This document shows, one piece after another, positions 45,375 through 57,856 of a stretch of 64,000 nucleotides of DNA. The notes beneath the pieces are model-generated. The model searched no databases and was not told the DNA's origin. It saw only the letters and a list, made by a program, of their open reading frames with translations. The position numbers and the translations under genes were made by a program. Source of the DNA: Linnemannia elongata (taxonomy: Eukaryota; Mortierellomycota; Mortierellomycetes; Mortierellales; Mortierellaceae); the NCBI GenBank assembly GCA_036320915.1, contig JAXBDG010000003.1:2604001-2668000 (forward strand). The letters are read 5' to 3'. Each line of letters opens with the position of its first letter. Positions within the stretch are counted from its first letter, which is position 1.

Positions 45375-46370
45375 ATGCACAAATCCATGGGTCCCACCGC
45401 CCTCAGGAGACTGATGACCGAGTACCGCGAACTCACCCTTCACGCCCCCGAGGGTATTACCGCTGGTAAATACTCATCTCACGCCCATCATGACACGTCC
45501 CAGGGGTTGAAGGGCTAATAAGGGGCTTGTCATATCACAGCACAACCCTGTACTAATCGCCACCTTCGTCTATGACCCTTTATCTTATTCTAGGCCCTAC
45601 AACAGAGGAAAACTTTTTTGAGTGGGAAGCCCTCATCGAGTACGCTACTCTTTTATTTATCACATCAGCAACATCTGGAAAATGACCTAGAAGAGTGAAC
45701 AGGAAGAATTAACACTAGTCTGATAACGGTCATGATTCAATAGGGGACCTCAGGATACGCCATACGAGGGAGGCATCTTCCCCGCTACATTGACCTTCCC
45801 CAAGGACTACCCCCTCTCGCCTCCCGTCATGAAGTTCACTTGCGAGATGTTCCACCCTAACAGTACGTCTCCTTACCCCAGGAAGAACTTGTTGGCGTGT
45901 TCAAACGAAAGGAAGAAGGACCACGGTTCAGGAGATTATGTCGTTGTAACTCACCTCTTCGATGATTTATTTACTTCAATTACAATTTTGAAATAGTCTA
46001 CCAGGATGGCACGGTCTGTATTTCGATCCTTCACGCTCCAGGAGATGACCCTAACATGTACGAATCTAGTTCGGAGCGCTGGAGTCCTGTTCAGAGTGTC
46101 GAAAAGATCCTCCTCTCGGTCTTGAGCATGCTGGCCGAGCCCAATGACGAAAGTGGCGCCAACATCGAAGCATGCGTAAGTATTCCTTACAAGGCCGGAT
46201 TAGATTGAACTGATTTGCTCTTCCTGTTGTATATGTGATTGTCAATGCTAACATGTGTCTCTGGTGATTTTTTTTTTACGATATCGTGGTTGTAGAAAGT
46301 TTGGCGTTCAGACAGGAAGCACTTTGATGAGATTGTGCGGAGCACTGTCAGGAAAACCTTGGGCTTGTAA
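45375..46370 (+). CDS. UBC7: ubiquitin-conjugating enzyme E2, UBC7/UBE2G2 type
   Basis: Five exons of 91, 46, 119, 179 and 75 bp: 45375-45465, 45594-45639, 45744-45862, 45997-46175, 46296-46370. The product is 169 residues. The UBC fold is complete: HPN (83-85), catalytic Cys in DGTVCISIL (Cys93), and the long acidic loop typical of the UBC7 group ([11 protein letters not shown]...[13 protein letters not shown]). The C-terminal helix is [13 protein letters not shown]. In yeast, Ubc7 works with Cue1 and Hrd1/Doa10 on the ER membrane in ER-associated degradation. It is the first of three tandem UBC7-like genes, and the only one with a catalytic cysteine. Confidence 0.95.
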
Positions 46371-47235
46371 AAACGTCTGCAACAAAACAACCAACATCAG
46401 GATACAACCTAACGGAGGGTCGGGACTCTTTTTTCCGATAATAAATGACCGAGCGCTTTTACAGTAAACCACTATGTCGCTTTCTTGCATGTGGGAACGG
46501 GTCTACGTAGGGTGGACATACCCTGCCCTGTTGTGGAATACGAAGGCGAGGAAGTGTAGGGAGGGATAAATGACACATATATATACGGTAGATGAATGTG
46601 CTTTTGCTGGGTGGAGAAAGGCCCACGAATCGACGGCGCATGCTCCTGCCGCAACTCCAATTGGACCAAATCGAACAAAGAAAAAGAAGCAAAATACCGA
46701 ACTCCAACACATTCGGCGGCAGGCATGGAAGAAGGGTTTGTTTTGATGGGTGGGTGGGGAGGTCATGTCATCAAGAACAATGACAACCGTGCGAGCCCTT
46801 CCCCCTTGCCCTCCGTGTCAACACTGCATGTTTGTTGTACTGTACTGTGCCCCTATCACTGTCCCTTTCACCTGAAAGAGTGATAGAGGGATAGTACAGC
46901 ACACGTCAAAATGATCTGAAGGGAAGCAAAAAAAAAGGAAGAAGCCTTGATGTTGACAGGGAGGAGAGAGGGGGAAGGGAGGACATTCTTCGTTACGCTG
47001 AGTGAGTGTCAACTCTTCGATATCTTTTATTTTTCTCCTAGTTGTTCTCGTCCTTGCTCCTTCCTTTCTTTTCCTTCCTTCTCTCGTTCTTTTCCCACTC
47101 CTCTCCTTTCATCTTTTTCATTGTCAACACCACCCTCTCGCCCTTTCAACATCCCCACAGAAGACTTCTACGCCCCTCGGACGACGCAGCACATCCCGCC
47201 CCAACCTACTACCAAAACACACAGAAACACACGAA
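46371..47235. other. spacer between UBC7 and its first variant
   Basis: 3' flank of UBC7 and a pyrimidine-rich leader (47030-47160) of the next gene. No other gene seen. Confidence 0.6.
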
Positions 47236-48505
47236 ATGGATACACCCAGGGAATCAAAGTCGTCGAAGCGGATCAAGGCTGAGTACGCTGAGCTCAAACT
47301 CCATCCTCACAACGGCATCCATGCCGGTAAGTTTGGCAGGACGTCTTCGAGCACGATATCCTCTCTCTCTCTCTCTCTGGTGAGGCGCTCTGACAATTAG
47401 GCCTGAACCCGGCGCTAACTAAGTGAGAGACTTGACTTTTTTCATTTCATAGGGCCGACTAACGAGAGTAACGTCTATGAGTGGAACGTCAACATCAAGT
47501 AAGGCCAACTCTCTTCTTCCGCTTTCTTTATGCTAGATTGGTTGTTGAAGAGCTCGGCGACTCTTCTTCCTTTTCATACCTCAAAAGCAGCCGTGAGAAA
47601 CAACTAAAGACGGCGGTCGCCCGCTTTGTCCACCCTCCAACAAATCGATTTCTTGTCCTCCTCCACAAACAATGTCAGTGCTCTCACTAATACATTCTTG
47701 CCCTTTTCATCGTGCTCCCTCTTCAATTTTTTTTACATTCGACAGTGGACCTCCCGGAACGGCATATGAAGGAGCAGTTCTGCCAGGAACCTTGACCTTC
47801 CCCAAGGACTATCCACTCCTCCCACCCAAGGTCAGACTTGTCGGCCAGGTCTTTCACCCCAATGGTAACATTCAGTAATCAGATCATAGGATGAAATGAA
47901 CTTGAGCGGAGAGGGGCGGAAGGAAAAAAAGGGAGTAGTGCAGATCATACAAAGCCCTACATCGAGAAAAAAAAAGGAACTGGTGACAACCAAGAAAAAA
48001 AAGGAAGCAAACAGTGCATAACACGAGGCTAGCGTGCATTCACTAACCACATCCCCTTTTGTCCTCTATTTTTCTCACTTTCTTTGCTTGCTTTTTGTCG
48101 CGACTTAACCACTTGAATGAACACTTACTCTGTGCTCTTAGTCGCGCCGGATGGAACGGTCGAGATCCCGATTCTGCATGTGACGGGTGACGACCCCAGC
48201 CGCCACGACTCGACACAGGAGAGGTGGAGCCCTGTCCAGAGTGTTGAGAAGATCCTGCTCGCGGTCCGTGGGATGTTTGTACATCCCTTTGATGAGAATA
48301 TTGCCAACCCGCAAGCTGATGTATGTGTCTTTTACGTGCTTTTTTTTGGAGTGCATTTATGCTTCAATACCATGGCAATTTTTCTCATTTCTAACGACTG
48401 TTTTCGTTTGGTTGTTTGCCTTACTTGTAGGAATTGTTGAAGGCGGACAAGAACAAGTTTGAGGAGACGGTCAAGCGATCGGTCAGTATGGTTGCTGCAT
48501 TGTAA
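47236..48505 (+). CDS. UBC7-derived E2 variant lacking the catalytic Cys (Glu in its place), variant A
   Basis: Five exons of exactly the same lengths as UBC7 (91/46/119/179/75 bp): 47236-47326, 47453-47498, 47746-47864, 48142-48320, 48431-48505. The product is 169 residues with no disrupting changes. The UBC fold markers remain: [18 protein letters not shown] (HPN at 83-85), and the acidic loop TGDDPSRHD...[13 protein letters not shown]. The position of Cys93 reads Glu (DGTVEIPIL), so it cannot form a ubiquitin thioester. It is a UEV-like protein that arose by tandem duplication. Known UEVs such as Mms2/UEV1 and Tsg101 act as E2 partners or ubiquitin binders. By analogy this one may modulate Ubc7 or its E3s, or bind ubiquitin (inference). 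Confidence 0.85.
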
Positions 48506-49204
48506 ATATATCCTCTCTTGGCAGCGATGGAGACCAACGCTCTCACGACTCTTCTTCGTAGCGAAGTGACCTTTCGTATCTTTTCAAGGAGAATAAAATC
48601 AAGGCTAGCGTCCAACAATGAGACAAACAAGGTTGGTGAAGGTGCAGCACCTTCATATTCATGAAGTCATTTGTGTCTTGCATTCAAGTTGTGGGTCAAC
48701 CAAGGAAGTATCACCCGGGTATCCATCCTCGGGTCAACCGAGGAAGCATTTATGCATGCCAGCCAAGCAACCATGCGTCACTGCACCCTCTCCTCAGGTA
48801 CATGGAGGCTGCTCTATTTCATGCCATGTCCAAACAAAACAGCCAGTTAGTAGGATAAAATAGCCTGCATGGTTTTTTTTATGTTGACCATGGTTCATCA
48901 TATCATGTGGATACATCTGCACTGTTAACCTTCCTTAGCGCCCATCGTTGCGTGGGTCAAGCAGCGTAAGGGGCGAGTGATCCATCCCTGTGCTACCATG
49001 GGCCTCTCAACATCTGTCACTTTTTTTTAGGAGTGTTTGGTTTAAAAGGTAGAAACGGGCCCTGAGCACTTTTTCCGTTTTCTTCTTCTTCTTCTTTCCT
49101 CTCCCTATACTTCAACAAACAATCAACTGCAACATCTCCACAACAACAAACCATCAACCAACCAACTCACCCAACACCCGCCCAACAAGGAAGACACGAA
49201 CAAA
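48506..49204. other. spacer between the E2 variants
   Basis: Contains a direct repeat of GGGTCAACC(A/G)AGGAAG at 48693 and 48731 and a pyrimidine-rich leader at 49070-49110. No gene seen. Confidence 0.6.
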
Positions 49205-50467
49205 ATGGATAACACCCCAGCCTACCAGAAGCTAGTCGCCGAGTTCCGTGAGCTGTCCCAACACGCTCCCCAGGGCGTCGCTGCCGGTAAACGCCAACAC
49301 CATAGTCGAGTGCAGGAGAGTTCGACACGAAGACCAGTGACAAGTCGAGAAGGGAGAAACGACTCATTGCTAACTTTTGTCATTGTCTTGACTTTCTGAA
49401 TGTAGGACCCATTAGCGAGGACAACTACTTTGAATGGGAGGCCGTCATCGAGTAAAGAGAACATTCCCATCCCCCTACACTCAACACACCAACTCCGCTA
49501 CCATACCCCACTTCATCTTGCGACCCTGCGCAAACGCTCACGAAAAAATGCCAGCGACCTCCCCTACATGCCCCCCTGCTTTTCCCACCTCTGCTTATGG
49601 CTCACGATGCTTTCTGTCGAAAGCACAAGCAGAAAAAAAAATACTCACACGCCCAATTGGTCCTCTAACTCCTCCTTTTCTACACGTTTGCTTATGGGAA
49701 ATTTGCGCTGCGAATAATAATAGGGGTCCTGAGGGTACGCCATACGAAGGAGGCATCTTCCCAGCTGTCCTGAGCTTCCCCCAGAACTACCCTGATGCCC
49801 CACCTTCCGTCAAGTTCAGCGGCCAGATGTTCCACCCCAACAGTAAGTCTTTTATTTTGAATACGGGACAGGTGCACGAAGATGACCGATTCTACTGTGT
49901 TTGGGAGTTTTTAAGCGAGTAGGAAGCAAAAGTACGAAAAGACCTCCTTACCTTATGCCCAGTGAGGTAGAGGAGGAGAAGCGCTGAGAGCACAAGGACA
50001 GAGAGGCGCTTGGCGAATGAAAGGCATTAGATGTCAGAAAACAAAACTTGTCAAAAGGCTTCTTTTCTAACCTTGTCATAATTCCCATCTTCGCATGATA
50101 GTCGACCAGGAAGGCAAGATGCAGATCCCGTTATTGCAGGCAGGAAAAGACGCGTGGTCGTCGACTGATGGTGTCGAGAAGGTCCTTAAGGAGGTTTCCT
50201 ATATCTTGACCCACCCCAACCTCGCCATTGCCGTCAACAAAGAAGCATCCGTACGGTCTTTGTTCTTCATATCTTGTTGCATTGTTTCTTCTGATGCTTT
50301 AATGTCAATGAGATCTTATGTGCCAAGAGAAGGGTTGAAATGAACTAACCATTTACTCTGCACGTTCTTTATTTTTGTGATTTTGTCGTTAGAATGTCTG
50401 GTCGACTGATAGAAAGCAATTCGATGCAGTGGTTCGCACCACTGTCAGGAACAACTTAGAGACGTAA
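49205..50467 (+). CDS. UBC7-derived E2 variant lacking the catalytic Cys (Gln in its place), variant B
   Basis: Five exons: 49205-49286, 49406-49451, 49724-49842, 50102-50250, 50393-50467. These are 82/46/119/149/75 bp, the same intron positions and phases as UBC7, and the product is 156 residues. FPQNYPDAPPSV and MFHPN (HPN 80-82) are kept. The catalytic position is Gln (EGKMQIPLL, residue 90), and the acidic UBC7 loop is shortened by 10 residues (QAGKDAWSSTDGVEKVL). The last exon stays close to UBC7 (VWSTDRKQFDAVVRTTVR). Loss of both the cysteine and most of the loop sets it apart from variant A, so the two have probably taken different roles. The open frame and clean splice sites argue against a pseudogene. 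Confidence 0.82.
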
Positions 50468-51444
50468 AAACTCAACAAGCAGCAATAGTTGACACTAATT
50501 TGTATATACCGCAGAATAACTAAGTAGAGTACGCCTCTCTGTCTCTCTTTCATCCGACAAAAATAACATGGGTATTTCTCCCGCTTTTCCTTTATGCATT
50601 CTGGCTGCAACATGAATTGGTCCAGTTAACCTGTGCAAGAGTTTTTTTGTCGTTTGGTGTCGGCTTGGAAACAAGGCATACACCTTGAGTTCACAAGTAC
50701 GTGCGTATTTGTTGTCATTATGATCTACATTCGATTGAGAGAGAGCTCTTTGAGGTGTGAAAGGCGCTTTTCAGCGTTTTTATTCGACAAAAAGCGAGCA
50801 GGCACACATTTGTAAAAGAACGAAAGTTTGAAGAGTAAAGAAAAAGATAAACGAGAAGTAGAAAGAAAAAGGAAAAAAAAATGAGGTGGGGAAAAAAAAG
50901 ATGTACACACTTCCTTATCGCACGCATTATCGTGTCGGATCGCAATTGACACTAAGAAAATAAAGTAGAGGCTTTTTACACCTCCACCTTACTTCCCACG
51001 TTCACATTCGACCATCAGGTTCAAAGGGTATTTCTCACCGAGATCTTCAGGCAGCGCCAGTGTTAAAGGGAATAACACAAAAAAAAAAAAAGCTGGGAAA
51101 ACCCAAAATATTTTGCAGTCTGTCTTTTGTAAGAACCATACTCTCCCGCAAACCTCATTTTCATCCAACTCACAGAAGTGAGATGGATAAAAGAGAGCAT
51201 GCGACGGCAGGAAAAGACAAGATAAAGAAAATAAGATGGATACTTCTTTTTGAACGTTGGAAGATCAAGGACCCCTGGTGTTGTTCTTAGTTTTTTTTCC
51301 CCCTCCTCAGAAAAACAAATCGTGACAATGAAAACAGAAAACAAAAAAGCAAAAAGAAAAAGAAACGATGAAGGCGCATTCATCGGGGTGTCGGACAGAC
51401 GGACGGAAAGTCAAAGGCGGAAAAGAGACGAGGGAGGATGTCGC
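50468..51444. other. spacer between convergent genes
   Basis: A-rich sequence and 3' flanks. The short frames have no recognisable content. Confidence 0.6.
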
Positions 51445-52792
<1,348 letters not shown>

Positions 52793-54957
52793 TTGTTCTG
52801 GTGGGGATTGATAAGGGGTTGGGTTGGTTGGGTAGAGTGTTTGAGGAACTGTGTGCGAAGGGTAAGGAAGAGGGAGAAGAGAAAAGAAGAAAAAAACCGA
52901 AAGAGAGAACGATAACGAACAACGTTTTATACCCATCGCGATTATGAGCAAGAAGGGAAGACGCATGTTCGATCCGATAAAATATTCTCACGTTCTGCTG
53001 CTGGTTACAACACACACAAAATGGATTGGATCCTCAACGAACGGAAAAACAAACAGAAGAGTCATCATTGCATGAGGGGAGGAAGGGGACGATAGCACTT
53101 CGGAAGGGGAAATAGAGAACAGTGCTCTGTTCTTGTTGAGATGGACAGTCGCCGCTTTCTTTTCTTTTCCTTCTCTTTTGATCCGGGATCGCTCATCTGC
53201 ATTAACGCACCCGACAAAAGAGGGAGTCATATCCAACGCCTGCTCTCTCTCTTTCATAGCCCTCTCTCTCGCTCACTCTTCACAGTTACACCCCCTTCGT
53301 CCATGTTTCATCACTTCCGGGTCCAATAAGTCCTAGATCTCCTTTGCCACTGGTCACAATGCGATCTGCTCCTTTCTCCTCAAGGCGGGCAGCATCGACT
53401 ACTCTTCGCTGCATAATGCGAGCTCAATGACATGTATTCGAAAGATAATTCACAGGGAGTGTGTCAGCACTCTAATCGAATTTTGGTTTTCTCGTTTCCT
53501 CTCACACATGGCAGAAAGATGAAAGAGCTGATCAATGCGTGTGAGCAGACACGCTCTACGCGTCTTTCACCACCTCCCTTCAAACTCTGCAAGCTTGCCA
53601 TCTGTCTTTTTTTTTTTACGCTACGGCGATGGTGTAGTTGTCTCAGTACCCTTTGATCTCTTTTGGCGTCGTTCAATCGCGATATGCAAGTTCTTGGGGA
53701 AAACCAAAGCCTTAATTGCTGGGGGAGAAGGGGAAGAGAGAAGGGGCGGCTCTGATCTGTGTCTACCGCAATTCCAATCCCCGACACAACAGACAGAAGA
53801 GAAAAGGGCGCATCAATCAAGCAACCAAGGCAGTTGACTAACAGTCGCCAGCCCGCGAACGCAGAAAGACCGAATGGGACCCTCGGAAGGGGCAGGCGTC
53901 GTTCTTCTTTTTCAAAGTCGCGCTCGACTTCCCTTGCATCTTTTCTCTCCCCGAACATGGCCGAGACCCATCTTCCTTCAAAAAAAAAAAAATGGCGGGC
54001 TTGGAAAAATAATGTAACTGTGCGTTGAGCATGCGATGGGATCTCGTACGGTGATAATTTTTTAAAATGACTGCTTCTCAAGAACGATCAACAAACAAAC
54101 AAAAAGTGCCAAAAGCATCGCTTGCCTCTTGCTTCTTTCTTTTCTTCTTTACCCTCTTCCCCCTCAACTTTCCCACCACCACCATTCCTTTCCCCTCTTT
54201 CACTCTATTTGCACTGTCAATGCTCCGATAAATCGTAAGTTCATACACCCCCCAATCCTATGGATACACATTCCATCGCTCCTTTTCTATATCTTACCCA
54301 CATTCCCACTCCTTCCTTTCAAATCCGCGCACGATGAAACACAGCTGGCACCAGTCAAAGGCGTTAACCAGTGATGACAAAAACAACAGAACTGTCAATA
54401 CGCAGAGAGTTCCTGACGCGACCCTTCACAAACATTTATTCATTTCTTTGGATACTTGTTTTTTAATCATGTTCTCCGAGATTTGTTTGACGTATCTCTT
54501 TGATCGTCAACTTCTCGACACCGCGTATAACCTCTTTGAGGAAGAAAAGTCTTTGAGCTGTTCCTAACCGCTTTTTGTTTTTTCTTTCTATCTCTCTTTT
54601 CTCAGGTTGCTGTAGGTTCTTATTGGTTGATCAAGTGTCTTTGTTTATGTTTGAATGGATATGATGAATAAAAAACGTTTTTCACAAAAAGTACCAGACC
54701 CCTTCTTTGGCCGTTATGTTTTGACGTGTTCAGGTTGAGCGTTCCCAATGAGTGTTGTTTTCCAATCAGTCTATCTGGCTGGCCTTTTTCTCTTGCAGAA
54801 TTTAGATGTAGTAATATGTGCCAGTGGGGAAGGCTATTTCCTGTAAAGCAAGGAAATAAACGTTATGTTGCCTTCGCCACTGATCACTGATTGCTGATCC
54901 CTCTCTTTTCGTTCCTGAAGTAAACCTTCAACGCCTCTTCGCCCCTCTCCACATTAC
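52793..54957. other. THI4 upstream region and gene-poor sequence
   Basis: THI4 promoter followed by about 2 kb without a recognised gene. The minus frame 54081-53464 (205 codons) is basic and low in known motifs. The 54334-54567 frame is short. Neither is supported by splice structure or family resemblance. Confidence 0.5.
52925..52931 (-). promoter_or_regulatory. TATA box of THI4
   Basis: TATAAAA on the minus strand, 133 bp before the THI4 start codon. Confidence 0.45.
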
Positions 54958-55266
54958 TTGCCTTTGCAATTGCTCGCTCATCTGTTGCCGAATGTTGGAC
55001 TGATCACCTCCCTCGATTTTCTTCTCTGTCACATCGTCTCTTATGACGACGACGATAACCCCGATAACCTTCCAGACTTAGAGACGGGCATCTTTTGGTG
55101 GGGCCTCAAGACGTCCAGTGTTCAACAATTCAATCGTCCGGGACTCAGTGTATACAACTCTTGGTCGCAACTTGATAATGCTCCTCGGACTTTTACCGAG
55201 TCCTTGCCGCTGTCTGAGCTCGAACGCACGATATATGGAGATGAACCGCGAAAAGATAAAATGTAA
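54958..55266 (+). CDS. possible small or fragmentary protein of unknown family
   Basis: A 102-codon frame. Its second half reads like real protein: DLETGIFWWGLKTSSVQQF, SVYNSWSQLD, and LPLSELERTIYGDE. No family is recognised. The first ~40 residues are hydrophobic and less convincing. It could be a small gene, an exon of a decayed gene, or chance. Confidence 0.3.
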   Translation: MPLQLLAHLLPNVGLITSLDFLLCHIVSYDDDDNPDNLPDLETGIFWWGLKTSSVQQFNRPGLSVYNSWSQLDNAPRTFTESLPLSELERTIYGDEPRKDKM

Positions 55267-56237
55267 AATAATAAAAAACATTCATACCTCTTTGCGAGAA
55301 CTGTTGAGTACAACATCGATAATTCTTTTTCTCTTTGGTGCATTTTCTTGCAATATCATGAAGGGTGGTCGATACACTTCATTGTTAACTGTGTTATTGG
55401 GGTTGGTCTATTTTTTCTTGCAGAGCAAAACAAAAGTGGCGAAGTAAGTCTAGCCTTTGGGTCCATTCGCCAATAGAGGGTGAAGATGGATTCTTAGTCT
55501 GTCACTCCACCATTCACACAAATTAAGCATCTCCGGGTGTTTTTTTTTCAGGGGCTCATCAAACTCTTTTCGACAGATCAAACAACCAAGCAAACAAAAC
55601 AAACTAGCACCTTAACTGACCGTCTTTTTAAGCCGTGCAGATTCATCTCGGCAAGCCTTTGGTCCTTACTTTTTCTTAAGCAATTGGACGAAGACGGAAC
55701 ATGGAAGCGGCATTTTTTTTTTTTATTTGGAAAGTCCCTTGTTTACCATTTTGGAACGCGATCTAGACACCTTGTCGTACTTTCTGCTTTATACCACACC
55801 AATATTACCTATGGACTGCTTTGCCGTTACCATTGCTTGCCCTCCATGAAGATCTGTAGAAGAAAGGTTGTGCATGCTTCTCAAAACGTGTTTCCAGGAA
55901 CGGAAAGCAATAGGGAATAAAATACGATGGCAACAGTTCGTTACAGACGTGAAGGGTGCATGCATAGGACTAAAGACGTTATGTCTTCGCCTTATGCTCC
56001 TCTCGCCATCGTGCCGTTCTCTGTCTGTCTTCCTCATATTCCTCTTCTTTATACCCCATTCCATCATACCTTTCTCTTTCTCTTTCACTTTCTCTTCCTC
56101 TGTCTCTCTTTTTCACTTCTAACCCTCATTGTACCTACCGATTGCATCCTTTTTTTTACATTCGCTAATTTTTCGATTCCTCCTCAGTTTCCTCTATTGT
56201 TGTCTTCACCCTATCCTTCTCTCTCGCCTTACCCAGC
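55267..56237. other. spacer without recognised gene
   Basis: AT-rich sequence, then a pyrimidine-rich leader (56000-56230) of the pseudogene that follows. Confidence 0.5.
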
Positions 56238-57109
56238 ATGAGCTCCATTGCCTCAATGCCAGTGCTGCCAGACGATTACAGCGAAAGCCAATATAACGTC
56301 GGGACCCTAGACGCCATCGGCGCAACCATCTTCTGATTCGGAGTCTTTCGATGGATCCTCCTTGTCGCGCTAGCAGACGACATCAACATCTTCTTCAGTC
56401 AACCAAACCCAAACCGGCGCGGATCATCAAAACAAGCAGCACTCCTCCAGGTCGCCCTCTCCCTCTCATCCCCCATCTACACGATCGTCCAAGCCGCCAA
56501 CTGTCGAGACCATCTCATGAAACTCAACATCACCACCGTGGTGTTCATGTTCATTTATGGGCACATTTTCAGCAGGGCCAAGGACCGTCTCGAAATTGAG
56601 CTCCTAGGGCACGATTGTATGATAACTTTCCGGACATCATTGTTGTCGCTGCCGAGGCAGTTGCGATTCCCGAAGGTGGGTCGTGGCGGATGTTTGGGAT
56701 TGTGGTCGTGGCCTTGTTCTGTTTGTTGATACTGAGCAGCAAGTACATATCGGAGGGTGAGTTGTATGTGATGATTGGATCGTCCGCTCTCATGTTCACG
56801 GTTGTCTACCCTACCTTTTTGGCGATCTTTGTCACAATCCTCGTCAAAGATCATGGCCAATGGATCCCAAGGCCCTCGACGGTGGTGGAGTATGTTATGC
56901 TCGTCACCAGGTGCGTTGCTGGATTTGGTGGTATCGATGTTTTGGGAGCCACTGTTGGCAAGATTTATCGCCGCGTTGACCCGGAAGTTGAGGAATGTCC
57001 TGATGTCGAGCCGGGATTTAATTGGCATAGTGTTAGGGTCGATCCTGATTTTTTTACTGAGGTCTATAGCAAGGTCAATGGCTTTGAAAACAACTTGTTG
57101 GTGCTGTAG
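56238..57109 (+). pseudogene. decayed multi-pass membrane protein, unknown family (copy 1)
   Basis: From the ATG at 56238 (MSSIASMPVLPDDYSESQ) the frame is protein-like but meets TGA at 56334 (IF-stop-FG, probably a former Trp). It continues in frame through ADDINIFFSQPNPNRR and MLV/FMFIYGHIFSRAKDR, and then needs a shift of frame near 56612 to go on with YDNFPDIIVVAAEA. Several membrane helices follow (MFGIVVVALFCLLIL, VVYPTFLAIFVTILV), then EYVMLVTRCVAGFGGIDVLG and CPDVEPGFNWHSV. The end is at 57109. The family is unknown to me. One stop and one frameshift in a conserved-looking frame mark it as a pseudogene, unless sequencing errors are to blame. Confidence 0.65.
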
Positions 57110-57574
57110 TTATGTAAACTGTCTATACTCAAATCGTAACTGTTCCTTTTACGACATGAGAAGAAATGAAGTGTTTTTTTACACGAACCTGGCGGGTCAC
57201 GAGTGTAAAACACAAAAGCAAGCACCACCACAGTAGGAGAGAACGCAGTGTTTATCATTTTTTCACACCGCTATTTTGCAATGTTGACTGTTTTGACTTG
57301 TAATGGATCTTTGGTCAAACGGCAATTGGAAGAAAACATACGCCCGCCGATTTTTATGTCAATTCCTCCTATCTACCCCAATCTTCATCTCGCATCCTTT
57401 TATCACTTAAACTTCATCCTATTCTCTATTACATTTTTCTTATCCATCACTACTCTCACGCACATTTCTCTCGTTCAACCTCATTATCACTCGGCCCCTA
57501 TATTTTCTACTTCCTCGCCCTGCTTCCATCTTTCCCAATAACGAAACGACAGTCAGCTTAATAACCCACCCGCC

Positions 57575-57856
57575 ATGGACCCACCGCTCCGCCACCAGAC
57601 TCTCAACGCACAATCCAATATCATTTACCTGGTCACACTGGCGGTACTCATCACCGTGTTCGTCCATGACAACGGCGTATGGATCCCTAAACCGAAGTCC
57701 ACGGTGGAGTACATTATGCTGGTCACTAGGGGCATAGCCGGGTTCGGCGGTGTTAATGTTTTGGCGGTGATTGTAAGCTCGGATTACCAGCTGGTTGTCA
57801 AGGATGCCAAAGTGTGTCCAGATGTGGAGCCTGCTTTCAATTGGTATAGTATTTGA
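57575..57856 (+). pseudogene. truncated second copy of the same membrane protein
   Basis: A 93-codon frame that matches the C-terminal third of the 56238-57109 copy: LVTLAVLITVFVHDNGVWIP against FLAIFVTILVKDHGQWIP, EYIMLVTRGIAGFGGVNVLA, and CPDVEPAFNWYSI. The N-terminal part is lost (replaced by MDPPLRHQTLNAQ). It may still be expressed as a short protein, but it looks like a fragment from tandem duplication. Confidence 0.6.

Noticed and set aside
48693..48745. Two GGGTCAACC(A/G)AGGAAG repeats as a possible regulatory array or CRISPR
   Set aside because: Only two units 38 bp apart in a eukaryotic spacer. Too little to call an element.
52793..53330. TPP riboswitch in the THI4 leader
   Set aside because: I looked for the CUGAGA and GGAUAAUGCCAG-type conserved cores on the minus strand and in the introns and found none.
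53464..54081. 205-codon minus-strand frame upstream of THI4
   Set aside because: Composition follows the pyrimidine/purine bias of the region and no motif is visible.
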